Source: Phoronis australis (taxonomy: Eukaryota; Phoronida; Phoronidae). From it: a stretch of 64,000 nt of DNA. Below, piece by piece: positions 1 to 10,351 of this stretch. Within the stretch, counting starts at the first letter, position 1. The number at the start of each line of letters is the position of its first letter. The stretch lies in NCBI GenBank assembly GCA_002633005.1, contig NMRA01000039.1:177225-241224 (forward strand), written 5' to 3'. The notes under the pieces were generated by a model. That model ran no database searches. It was not told the origin of the DNA and saw only the letters and a program-made list of their open reading frames with translations. The position numbers and the translations under genes were made by a program.

Positions 1-3000
1 CAATTCGAACAGGAATACAGTGATGAAGAAATACTAGAGAGGCGCGGGGAACAAGCTCAGACAACGGAACGTTTGGAGTTATTTGGTAAGCCGGCATTCG
101 TCAGGCACTGTCCGACGACGTCTGCAAGCCACAGACACGGAGATGTTTCACGGCCTCATACTTGCTATTTACAGCGTATATTTCATTCTTCACTGCCATG
201 AGCTACTTCCTAAACATTTCGGACTCTCGAGGAAGTATAAAAACGATATACCCGCTTTCCTCGCTGCTGCTTAGTTCGGACAAGCGGGAACGATGCACCG
301 CAACATAGCGGCATTCACTCTGCATATGAACCTCTGACGTCGCTAGCGTCGTTTCTCACCTTCCTCACACGTTAACGCGACACCTCTTGGCAAGGTTAGG
401 TCGACCGTATGCGAGGCAATGTGGATATAGACCGATTTAGACGTCAAAAAAGACTAATTAAATCGGGTGGCATTCTCCTTTAATTCTTGACACAACCAAG
501 CAAAAACGCTGTACCTTGACAGTTTTGGCTACTCACAGCAGCCATCTTCGGAAGCTATTGGACACTAGGTGACGAGGTGATGACACTGTTCCAAATTTTA
601 GACAATTTATACCCCCCATCGTCTCTGTTCATAACTGAGCCACTTTTTTCACTCAAATAGACTCTCTAATCCATCTAGATCTCAAGTTATTTTCCCACTC
701 GACAGGACGAGCGTTTTTCCATTTAATTTCGTGGTTAAAAGCAATAGCATAGTGAGCATTTCTCACTTGCTTCGGACCCTCAAAGGATTGTGAGGTTCAC
801 AAGCATGGCTCCATTCAGTAGGACTGTTAAATAAATTCTCCGCTCTTCATCTGCACTGTATGCGATGAACACAGCGGGTGCATATCAACGCGCTGCGTTG
901 CTTTAATTTTCCGTTTACCTCCATATCTTGAGCAAATACAAATTTAGATGCACAGGGTACAGGTACAGCTTTGAAACTCGCGTCATTTGAAGGTTGCAAA
1001 AATATGAAGCTTTATTAAAACTTTGAGAGAATTAATGAACAGCTGGTGCAAAAACAACTTCCACTTCCAAACACCAAAGTTCATTTCGTTACACGATGTG
1101 GAATTTTTGGCGGCATAATGTCAATTGACAATATCATTGCCTGAAACAGGATGTGAAACGATCAGTTATGGGCGAGATCACCTAAAGAATTTCGCCTGTC
1201 CTTTTTATGCACCCACATATTGCCGTCATCTCTGTCTGGGCGTCCGGCGTTCGGCGTCCGTTGTCCGACCTTTCACAGGATCTTGGTGAAATTTTGCATA
1301 TGTGTTCCCATCAAGCTGACGATGGACGACTTCAAATTTCGGACTTATTCGGCTACAGGTGTACCCCTAGTGGCAATTTTATTTTTTGCGTTTACCTCTG
1401 TATCCTCAACACGTCCTCAACGGTTGTTCATAAAATTTGGCAGTTATGCACCTATTAATGAGATGTCGCTATCTTCCCGTTTTCGGATGGATTCGAGGTA
1501 TTTTGCACTCCCTAGTGGCCATTTTTTGTTTTCGGGTCTGTTTTTTAGCGTCCGCCCCTTTTCAACCAAACCATTCGAAAAATGGTTGTGAAACTGGCAT
1601 ATATGTTCCTACTGTGAAAAATGAAGACAGCTAACAATGATTTTCCGACTTCAAATACTTTGGAGCCTCCTAGTGGCGGTTTTTTGTGTCTTTGAGCCCA
1701 TGGCTATATCTTCTAAACGCTCTACAGGATGTTTATTAAATTAGGGCAAATGTATTTATATGAGGTTGGCAACGGACAACAACGACTTTCGAACAGATGG
1801 GACTACCGGTGTGCCCCTTGTGGGAATTTTATTTTTTACGTCTACCTCTGTTTCTTCAAAGGTCCTCAATGGATCGTGGAAATTGGCATGTATGTTCCTG
1901 CGGTGAAGAAGACGGCTGTCGATGATTTTCGGACAACCACGACTACTGTGGCGCCTCCTACTGGCAGTTTTGTTTTATTCACGCCCACGGCTGTATCTCC
2001 CAAACTCTCTGCAAGATCTTTATTTAATTTAGCGAGTGTATTTATGTGAAGTTGACAACGGGCGGCGACGACCTTCAGACGAATCCGACAAACGCTGTGC
2101 CTCCAAGTGGCAAATCAAATTTTGCTGTGTTCCTCTTTTTTCCTAATTCAATTTCCTTGAGAGATTTTCATGAAATTTGGTAAGTAGTTTTCTATTGAAA
2201 CGATGCCATATTCCTGTTTTTGGACGATTTGCCTATTTTGTGCCATCTAGTGGCCATTTTTACCGTTTTGTAGTCTGTTTTTGCATCTGTCCCTCTATCA
2301 ACTAAATCGCTATAAGTATGATTGTCAAAATCGGCATGTATGTTTTTAGTGTAAAGAGGGCGGTTGACGATTTTCCGACGACTTCGACTGCTGTGGCGCC
2401 TCCTAGGGGCAGTTATGTTTTGTTGCATCCGTAGCCTCCTATTGGCAATTTCGCTTTTTTACGTTTTCCTCTGTTTCTCTGAAGTTCGGATTTTTGATAT
2501 TTGGTAAATAGCTTTCTATTAAAGAAGAGATGATAACGTACCGTTTTGAGATGGATTCGACTTATTTTGCGCCATCTAATGGCCATTTCTGTGATACGAA
2601 TAATCACCTTCAAAAGCCCATTGTTTGCGGTGCCTTCGTGGGCGCATTTCAACGCTCCCGTTGATTTTTTAAGATTACGGAGTTCATAGTGAAATTAAAC
2701 AGTAACTTGTTCATGCAGTCAGAAAATTTTTAGACTATTGACATTTCCTGTTAGGTCACGTACTAACTGGCGCATTCACATACATACTCGCTTCCATTAC
2801 AGTTTTCATCGGATTTCTCGTTCATGGCTGTAGCGTCGACAACCCAAGAGGGAATCCTATTGAATTTGTGGATTACAGTGGGTAAGATTATGTCAAACCG
2901 AAAGCAGTGGGGCTAGTGAGCTAGTCAAGCATATTTGCCAACATCCGAATAGGAAGAACAGCGGGGTAGCCAGGCCATATTGCTAATCAGACTGCAGCAA

Positions 3001-6000
3001 TACCCGTGAACACCCCAGAAGTCGTTTTTTTGTTCTGGTAGGGTCTGTTAACTGGAACTGTAGAAAAGTACAAATTGCGCCATAATGAGTAAATTGTGCC
3101 GCTTTGTGTAATGAAACTAACCGGGTGAAAGTTATTCTAGATTAGAAGACTTTAATAGCGAACTAGGTAAAGGCGTACAGGTAATTGCTAAAGCCCTAGT
3201 AAAACGGAGCAACCAGAAATATTATCAGCTGCCAGGCAACACCTGATGAGAGCCTAATTTTTTAATAGTTTGCGAAAGTCTTCATAATGGCTCGAGCCGT
3301 GACTTATTTCCAGGTGTACCATTCCCAAAGTTGCCCATGGGATGCCAGAAGGAGGTTTCACTTACACCGCTGAAGGAGTAACGGGAACGTCGTGCATGAA
3401 CTTCCGGGTCTTCAGAATTTACGGCTACAGAACCATCACTGTACGTTGTAACATAGAATTCACGCTGACGCCCAGAAATCAGGTTTGTTGACTCTATCGT
3501 TTTTGTCTCTTAAATAGTTATGTTACTCATTACAACATTTATGCTCTCTAGTTACATTGCATGCACCCAGCCTAAAAAATGGGTGCACGTATTTTTGAGA
3601 ATGTGGACCAGAGCTATGAATTGTGCATTCTTTAAATTTTTGTATTCCCTGCCTTTTTAGTGGAATTTTGTCTTATTTTTATGCGCCCACATATTTATAT
3701 GTGGACGCATTATGCCGTCATCTCCGTCCGTCCGGCGTCCGGCGTACGCTGCTTTATCTCCAAAACCCTTTGACATACGTTCAAGAAATTTGGCACATAT
3801 GTTCCATTCATAAATGGGACGGCATGTGCGAACTTTCGTACGGATCCGACTACCAGCGTGCCCCCTAGTGGCAATTTTAGTTTTTTAGGCTTACCTTTGA
3901 ATCTTCAAAAGTCCTCAGAACGGATTTTCATGAAATTTGGTATGTAGGCACCTATTAGTGAGATGACGCTATCCTCCGGTTTTCAGATAGATTCGACATA
4001 GTTTGCCCCACCTAGTGGCCATTTTCANNNNNNNNNNNNNNNNNNNNNNNNNNNNNNNNNNNNNNNNNNNNNNNNNNNNNNNNNNNNNNNNNNNNNNNNN
4101 NNNNNNNNNNNNNNNNNNNNNNNNNNNNNNNNNNNNNNNNNNNNNNNNNNNNNNNNNNNNNNNNNNNNNNNNNNNNNNNNNNNNNNNNNNNNNNNNNNNN
4201 NNNNNNNNNNNNNNNNNNNNNNNNNNNNNNNNNNNNNNNNNNNNNNNNNNNNNNNNNNNNNNNNNNNNNNNNNNNNNNNNNNNNNNNNNNNNNNNNNNNN
4301 NNNNNNNNNNNNNNNNNNNNNNNNNNNNNNNNNNNNNNNNNNNNNNNNNNNNNNNNNNNNNNNNNNNNNNNNNNNNNNNNNNNNNNNNNNNNNNNNNNNN
4401 NNNNNNNNNNNNNNNNNNNNNNNNNNNNNNNNNNNNNNNNNNNNNNNNNNNNNNNNNNNNNNNNNNNNNNNNNNNNNNNNNNNNNNNNNNNNNNNNNNNN
4501 NNNNNNNNNNNNNNNNNNNNNNNNNNNNNNNNNNNNNNNNNNNNNNNNNNNNNNNNNNNNNNNNNNNNGTGAGATGACGCTATCCTCCCGTTTTCAGATG
4601 GATTCGACATAGTTTGCGCCACCTAGTGGCCATTTTTACTGTTTTCGAGTCTGTATTTTTGCGTCCACCTCTCTATCAACCAAACTGCTCAAAGGATGGT
4701 TGTGAAAATTGGCATGTATGTTCTTACTATGAAGAGGACGGTTGACGCTGAATTTCCCAGGACTTTGATTACTGTGGAGCCTCCTAGTGGCATTTTTTTT
4801 TGCGCCCATGGCTGTATCTCCCAAACCGTTTGCAGGATCTTTACTAAATTTAGCAAGTGTATTTATGTGATGTTGACAACGGACGATGACGACTTTAGGA
4901 TGATTCTGACTACCGGTATGCCTCAAGTGGCAATTTAACTATTTCACATTGACCTCTGTATTTTCATAGGTCTTCAGGTGTATACTTTGTGTTACTTCGT
5001 GACTATGAAGGAAAAGTTCCAAGTAGAAATTTGTTTCTGGCATTCTAATGCTGTGCTAATCTCGTATGTTGGTAAATTTGTTTTTAATTCTACGTTTCTG
5101 TGGTGCTTTAAGCAACTGATGTATAGGATGTGCTTGTATTATGAAGATCACTCACATTTTGCCCCTAGCCTATTGAGGAGACAATGACCATGCCTTTCCA
5201 TTTTGCAAAGTACAACATACTACATGTATGCCCTCTACTGGCCACTTTATGGTACCAATAAACAACCCTAGAAGGATACCGTATACGGTGCAATTGTGGG
5301 CGCATTTCAACGCTCTGCGTTGCTCTTGTTTCGCATGAATTTACATACATGCACAGGTCGGACACAGGTCGTTGATCTTGTGCCGAACTCAAACTTCTGA
5401 ACCCCCTGAGAGATTAACGGTAATTGAGAATACAGTGTACTGCAAAATATTTCTTTGAAAATCGGAAATTTGTTTTCGTAATGGCAGTCCCAAAACGCTG
5501 ACCCTTTTGGTTTATAGACGTGCACGTTCGTCTTACAGAATGCCACCGTTTCTTGTGTTGATCGTAGACGTCGCTCTGCACCCAGCCACGGGCCTTTCTA
5601 CAAACAAGTCGCTATGGATCGCATTATAGTGGACCCAGCAGGTACTTTGAAAATGCAGTGGAATTCCTTCGTGTTGGTTTGAGTGTCGTTGCGTACAGCG
5701 TATCTAACACAGAGATCCCGAACTCAAGTGATGTTTTGTCGTTTTCTGCCTCTTTATAACAATTTTCAATATATTTTGCTTGAAACTTAGGAAGCATTTG
5801 GTTGAAACTCGGTGTCATTGTGTTTTCTTACCTACATCTGACATGACAAACATGTAATTAATAATTTTCCACATGATCAACGCAATTTTTATGACACTAA
5901 TTTCATTTGGTTGCAGAATATCACAAGGCAGTACTGAAGATTGCTAATATCCCCCCATCTTCGACATCAATAGATGAAACCATTACGCCAACGATTGTAG

Positions 6001-6047
6001 CAGCCATTCTGGCTGTTGGCGTAGCCATCCGTGCGATTGCTATTTAG
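1..6047 (+). CDS. ZP-domain membrane protein, 3' part (5' truncated by window)
   Basis: Five exons join in consistent phase: 1-85, 2755-2881, 3314-3482, 5518-5641 and 5917-6047, giving 211 residues and a TAG stop. The order of features is that of the C-terminal half of a zona pellucida (ZP) polymerisation domain: a hydrophobic strand region running into VHGCSVDN, the SGC cysteine, a second cysteine in GTSCMNFRVFRIYG, VRCNIEF, and the closing C...C pair. These are followed directly by a four-arginine RRRR furin-type site and, at the very C terminus, a hydrophobic segment (about residues 193-211) interrupted by one Arg. In this family the precursor is cleaved at the basic site and the released ectodomain polymerises into extracellular matrices or egg coats. 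The N-terminal part, including ZP-N and any signal peptide, lies before the window. A poly(A) signal follows at 6571. Family call is by cysteine pattern; the subfamily is unknown. Confidence 0.8.
876..912. repeat. Terminal fragment of the GCGCCCAC dispersed repeat
   Basis: A short stretch resembling the ...CAACGCTCTGCGTTGCT... end of the larger dispersed repeat found at 1202, 3676, 41434 and 43165. It lies in the first ZP intron and has no recognisable interior. Confidence 0.5.
1202..2665 (-). mobile_element. Dispersed repeat family copy A (non-coding, internally repeated)
   Basis: A 1.46-kb element in a ZP intron. One end reads TATGCACCCACATATTGCCG and the other GTGGGCGCATTTCAACGCTC, so ATGCRCCCAC-type termini face each other in inverted orientation. 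The interior is a degenerate array of roughly 145-bp units, each with a CCTAGTGG-type core followed by GC(C/A)ATTTT and phrases such as TTGGCATGTATGTT. No transposase is encoded; the scattered open frames are neither long nor conserved between copies. It is probably a non-autonomous DNA transposon, but no target duplication was identified and the superfamily is unknown. Confidence 0.75.
3556..3670 (+). repeat. Short dispersed repeat, copy 1 (second at 9556)
   Basis: The stretch containing TGCATGCACCCAGCCTAAAA, GAGAATGTGGAC and GAATTGTGC recurs with changes at 9556-9720. It lies immediately before copy B of the larger repeat. Non-coding; class unknown. Confidence 0.55.
3676..5328 (-). mobile_element. 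Dispersed repeat family copy B (contains assembly gap)
   Basis: Second copy of the family seen at 1202, in the ZP intron between 3482 and 5518. It starts TTTTTATGCGCCCACATATT with a small terminal hairpin (GCGCCCACATA / TATGTGGACGC) and ends GTGGGCGCATTTCAACGCTC. Clear units carry GTGCCCCCTAGTGG (3859), GCCCCACCTAGTGG (4005), GCGCCACCTAGTGG (4617) and GAGCCTCCTAGTGG (4777). The interior from 4028 to 4568 is unsequenced, which is typical where near-identical units defeat assembly. Confidence 0.8.
4028..4568. other. Assembly gap (541 N)
   Basis: A run of N inside the repeat array of copy B. Open frames spanning it are artefacts. Confidence 0.99.
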
Positions 6048-6570
6048 GTGTACCAGCGCCTCGGCACCGTAAAACGAATTGTTACCGATAGTTTTTACAC
6101 GTCTTAGAACCTCTGGTCTACCTGACATTTTTTATGATTTTAACTTATGTTTTTAAAAGTCTGTAGAAAACCCAAGAGAATAATGCAGACCAAACGCTTA
6201 AAAAAGTTTACATACTAGACTCGGGTAGACCCTCTAGGCTGCTTTTCTTCATTGTTAGGGATACATTGATGTTACAACCCTTGATTTGTTCTGAACTAAG
6301 TCCTTGTTTTGAATAGGTTGTTTTAATGTCTCAGCTATTTAGTTGCGATTAGTAACTAAGCGATTCCTACGATTACGTAATACAAAATTAGACCTTGACA
6401 AAACAATGCTGCAGGGAACAATAAGTTAAAAGTTGCCGGTACCTGTAGTTGCGAAATTAATTGCTGCTTACCACATCAACTGTAATCAGATATTAGTATG
6501 AAAGGTTAGATATAAACCAACTGTTTCTATTGGTAAGTAGTGGCAGATATATATTAGTTAGAATACCTTA

Positions 6571-6576
6571 AATAAA
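6571..6576 (+). promoter_or_regulatory. Poly(A) signal of the ZP gene
   Basis: AATAAA about 520 bases after the ZP stop codon. It is the first canonical signal downstream of that stop, so 6048 to about 6600 is best read as 3' UTR. From there to about 7000 I see no gene. Confidence 0.55.
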
Positions 6577-7023
6577 ATTCAACTCCAGTGACATTATAGT
6601 TTTAGCAAAGTCCGACCCCAGTGCAGTACACTGCCGGGAACTTAATGCTTTTCTACGTCAGAGGATTGATGCTGTTGTCATAAGATGAAAATTTTACCTC
6701 AGATTATCCGTTTTTATGTCTTTAAGAAATCTTATGACATTCATGGTGCTGCAGAAGCTAACCCTTCACCAGGATAGATATTAGTTCCTTGTATATCATT
6801 TTGAACTCTTTAGCACATGCAGTTGTATAAGAGATGGGAATAAGGAAATACTTAATTCTCAGTTTCTGTGCCGCAGTTATCAAGCCAAGTTGTAGCAGAG
6901 TTGTTATGTTTATTGTTTTAATAACCTTGCATATATATTGATATCTTTTAAGTGTGAGAATAATAAAATCGAATCAATGTTAATTTACATCAACTAATTT
7001 ATAACGATGAACATAGTTAAAAC

Positions 7024-7131
7024 AAAAAGCAAAACTACAAATATAATATTACTAAGTCCGAAAAAGATGCCCTTACAAAAAAGCAAAACTACAAATATAA
7101 TATTCCTAAGTACGAAAAAGATGCCCTTACA
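7024..7131 (+). repeat. 54-bp tandem duplication inside the Penelope-like frame
   Basis: Two adjacent near-identical 54-bp units (AGCAAAACTACAAATATAAT...AAAAAGATGCCCTTAC) differ at only a few bases. The duplication keeps the reading frame and produces a doubled KSKTTNII...KKMPLQ motif. Confidence 0.85.
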
Positions 7132-7588
7132 ACCATTCATAACTATGTTCAATCCATGTTTAAACGGAATTAGCCACGTCTTCAAAAAACATCTTTCTAC
7201 GCTGCATATTTCCCCTCAAATGAAAAACCTATTTCCTCATCCACCAATAATTCCTTGGAGAAAACGTAAAAATCTAAAAAATTATTTAGTTAAAGCTAAT
7301 ATCGACAATATACACCAAACTGACAAACCTATTGGCAACACACAATGTAACAGAACTAGGTGTAAAATGTGTAACTTCATCAACGATAGCACTTTTTTCC
7401 AGCCTTCCCAAACCAATGAAAACTTTGAAATAAAAAATTATTCTGATTGCACCACCAACAATATTATTTACCTTATAACTTGTAAAAAATGTTCTATCCA
7501 ATACGTAGGACAAACTCAACATAATCTACAAACTCGGTTTCGTAATCATAGATTTAACATAATACATAAAAACATTTCTGATACTATA

Positions 7589-7743
7589 GAATATAAATCG
7601 GTAAATAAAACAACAAGAATTGATCAACTGAAATTTGAAATTTTCGGAGGTAACAATTTCCTTTGATAAAGGAAGTTGTTACCTCCGAAAATTTCAAATT
7701 TCAGTTGATCCATTCTTGTTGTTTTATTTACCGATTTATATTC
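7589..7743. repeat. 155-bp near-perfect inverted repeat (76-bp arms, 3-nt loop)
   Basis: Arms 7589-7664 and 7668-7743 are reverse complements with two mismatches, separated by GAT. The right arm runs on to 7814 and matches the 3' terminal segment at 8097-8243. The left arm is an inverted copy of the beginning of that segment. See the finding on self-insertion. Confidence 0.92.
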
Positions 7744-8096
7744 TTCATTTCACGAAACAATAGTATCCTTGGGAGGATCTGGATCGCCTTATTTAGTTTC
7801 AGATATATTTTCTATGATACTATAGGTAATCATTTCAATTCCAAAAACCATAATATTCAAGATCTTTCTGTACAAATAATTGAAAAACTCCAACAACCCA
7901 GTACCCCTCACAGACTCAAAAGAGAACAATATTGGATAGACAAACTTAATACAATAGAGCCTCTTTTATTGAACATAAAAACATCTTAAAATATGTCATT
8001 GAATTTTTTACGCAAAAATGTATCATTTTCATTACACCATATCTTATATGTCAATTGTCATTTTGTGTTTGATTTTACTTTATTTCTGTTTTTGTT

Positions 8097-8243
8097 GATA
8101 AAGGAAGTCATTACATCCGAAAATTTCAAATTTCAGTTGATCCATTCTTGTTTTATTTACCGATTTATATTCTTCATTTCATGAAACAATAGCATCCTTG
8201 GGAGGATCTGGATCGCCTTATTTAGTTTCAGATATATTTTCTA
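8097..8243 (+). repeat. Penelope-like terminal segment, second copy
   Basis: Direct repeat of 7665-7814 with a few substitutions and a 3-bp deletion. It begins GATAAAGGAAGT and ends TTCAGATATATTTTCTA. It marks the 3' boundary of the host element. Confidence 0.88.
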
Positions 8244-10351
8244 CGCTACAGCCAATGAGATGTATCCGCTGATAAAACGGGAAAATTTCGATCCCAGCCG
8301 GTGCCAAAAAGCTAAAACAAATTAAAACCTTAACAAACCAAACAATGGGAGGAGCTGACAGTGGAATTTACAATGTACTTCTCTGCCTTTATATTTATGA
8401 ACCACTGTGAAGTAATCGAATTTACATGTATGTCCACCAAGTCTGAGTTGGCATAAATCGGAAGTCAGTTTCGTGCTCTCATTACTATAGAGAGCGCCAA
8501 TACGAAAAGTCCCCTGTTGAAGAGAGTAAACGCTTGTTACAGGAGATTGGCATATGACCAATAGATGGAGCGCTGCATGAAAATTTTCCATTCGAGGGCT
8601 GGTGTGGCCTACCAAACTTACCGATTCGACAGTTGATATGTTAATAATTCGGTTCGGCACTTAAAACTTTTACATTACAGCGAGTTCATGAGGTTTAACT
8701 GAAACTTAGGAAACCAGAAAAAAAAACTAAGTAAAAAAGTCGACCGCAACCCTTAAGAAAAACCAATGACCACGGTAGACTGAAAGCTAAAAGACAAGCT
8801 GTCTAGCCCACCTGAGTAACAAGGTGACAAAAATTAAAGAACTAATCACTAGTTCGTTCAATGTATTGTCGTGTTTTCACGCCTTGACACGAGCTGTCCA
8901 CTAAACTTGAGGCAGACAACTCCGCCCCTACCTCGCTGTCTGGCCCCAATACAGACCGATCCGTCTCCGTGCCAGTACCGTGGTTGATCAAAACAATTCA
9001 CAGACTGAAGACATCGGAAAATACGACATTACACCGAAAAGATTAAACTTCTAAGACTACAGCTTTAAACACCAGTACAAAGTGTAAATTTTTTATTTAG
9101 ACTACTCACTGTTAAGAAACTGGCCTAATTTGTCTCTAAGTAGAATACAATGTAGGTGCGGTTTCTAGCTGTAACTGACGGTTCGTCACTGCCTGATATC
9201 ACAACTTGCAAGCTGACTTTGTCACGTTTCCTAATTTACTGAACGTCCCTAAAAATAATCAGCTGTTAGTTCTTTAAAAGCCCAAAACTTATTTATCATT
9301 TGAGCAAGGGACAAGTTAAGAAAAATTTTATCACGGTCCGTAGTCTAAATCAAAATTTAGTTTCTTCAATGCAACGCAGGTTTGTAGCCCCTTATCCCTG
9401 GATCAAGTAAAAAATGGTGCGTATCTCTTCCCGATTCATTTTAGTTAAAACCTAAGTAAAACGGATTTTAACGCAAGTCAGATGGGTCGAAACGTAAACC
9501 CAGGTGATGTTCATTCAACGTAACTTCAAATATTTCCAAACTTAACTGAACTTAACATGCGCGCACCCAACCTAAAACATGAAGGTGCTCAAATTTTTGA
9601 GAACGTGGACATTTACTCAGATTCACGGGTTACGTTCAGAACGTATGAATTGTGCTTTCGCCGAATTTTGGTAGTTCCTGCCATTTTAGTGGACTTGCCA
9701 CGTTTTCTACTTTTTTCGTAGTTTTTGTTTCTGTGAGTCGGACCTTTTTGCCCACTTCGCCAAATGGGGGGGCTCGTTCGAGCTCCCCGAAACCCCTGGG
9801 TGCAACAACTGACTCGTGCATTGTAGGTACTCGCGCAACTGCCGCCATACGCAACGCGACAAATTAATGGTAAAATCTGGCAAACACAGGAACACAAGCA
9901 GGGCTGGAAGTTACAAAATGTTTATATTTTAGTGACATCCTTCCACTGACGAAACTTAGTCTGTGTTCTAAATTGTTGAATTACAAACATTTTTAGGTCT
10001 GGTCAGCACGCCACCTGTGGCCACATCACATGTCCTAATGAATACAAGTCTGAAAGGATGTGTGCCCCAAGCGGAAGTAGTGGAACCCGGGGCCCCTGCT
10101 GATAGTGCAGACACTCTATTCCAATAAGATATACCAAAGTGTATAAATTAGTGAAAGAGTGGTATTTAACAAGGTATATGACTAACTACTAAAAACTGCA
10201 ATTAAGCTTGATTCTCCACCTGTCATCGAAATAACATGAAGTCCGTCACAGACTTCTGTCATGGTTTAAACTAAATTAGAAATGAGAATCAGCTATACAT
10301 CAATCAAAACTGCTTAGTATTATCAAGTTGAAATGGCATGTCGTAAAACTT
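8244..10351. other. Intergenic stretch, no gene recognised
   Basis: Frames on both strands are short, have no flanking splice logic and match no family I know. The only structure seen is the short dispersed repeat at 9556-9720. Confidence 0.5.
9556..9720 (+). repeat. Short dispersed repeat, copy 2 (first at 3556)
   Basis: Shares GCACCCAACCTAAAACATG, GAGAACGTGGAC and GAATTGTGC with 3556-3670 in the same order. Non-coding. Confidence 0.55.

Larger units (their letters stand above)
7007..8243 (+). mobile_element. Penelope-like retroelement, 5'-truncated, broken (GIY-YIG end)
   Basis: The frame from 7007 carries the region that follows the reverse transcriptase in Penelope-like elements, including FPHPPIIPWRKRKNLKN and a CxxxxCKMC cluster, then the start of a GIY-YIG nuclease: IIYLITCKKC followed by YVGQT and an R...H motif. 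The frame is interrupted at about 7590 by a 225-bp insertion flanked by an 11-bp duplication. It resumes at 7818 with GNHFNSKNH and the closing REQYWIDKLNTIEPLLLN, and stops at 7989. The remaining 3' flank ends in a terminal segment at 8097-8243. No reverse transcriptase domain is present, so this is a dead, 5'-truncated copy. It is strikingly AT-rich compared with its surroundings. Confidence 0.85.

Noticed and set aside
1207-2652. Several short frames on both strands in repeat copy A
   Set aside because: They arise from the non-coding internal units and are not conserved between copies.
3969-4622. Frames running through the N gap
   Set aside because: Artefact of unsequenced bases in repeat copy B.
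7665-8243. Hammerhead ribozyme in the Penelope-like terminal segment
   Set aside because: A CGAAAC string is present, but I could not find the CUGAUGA core or a convincing three-stem fold on either strand.
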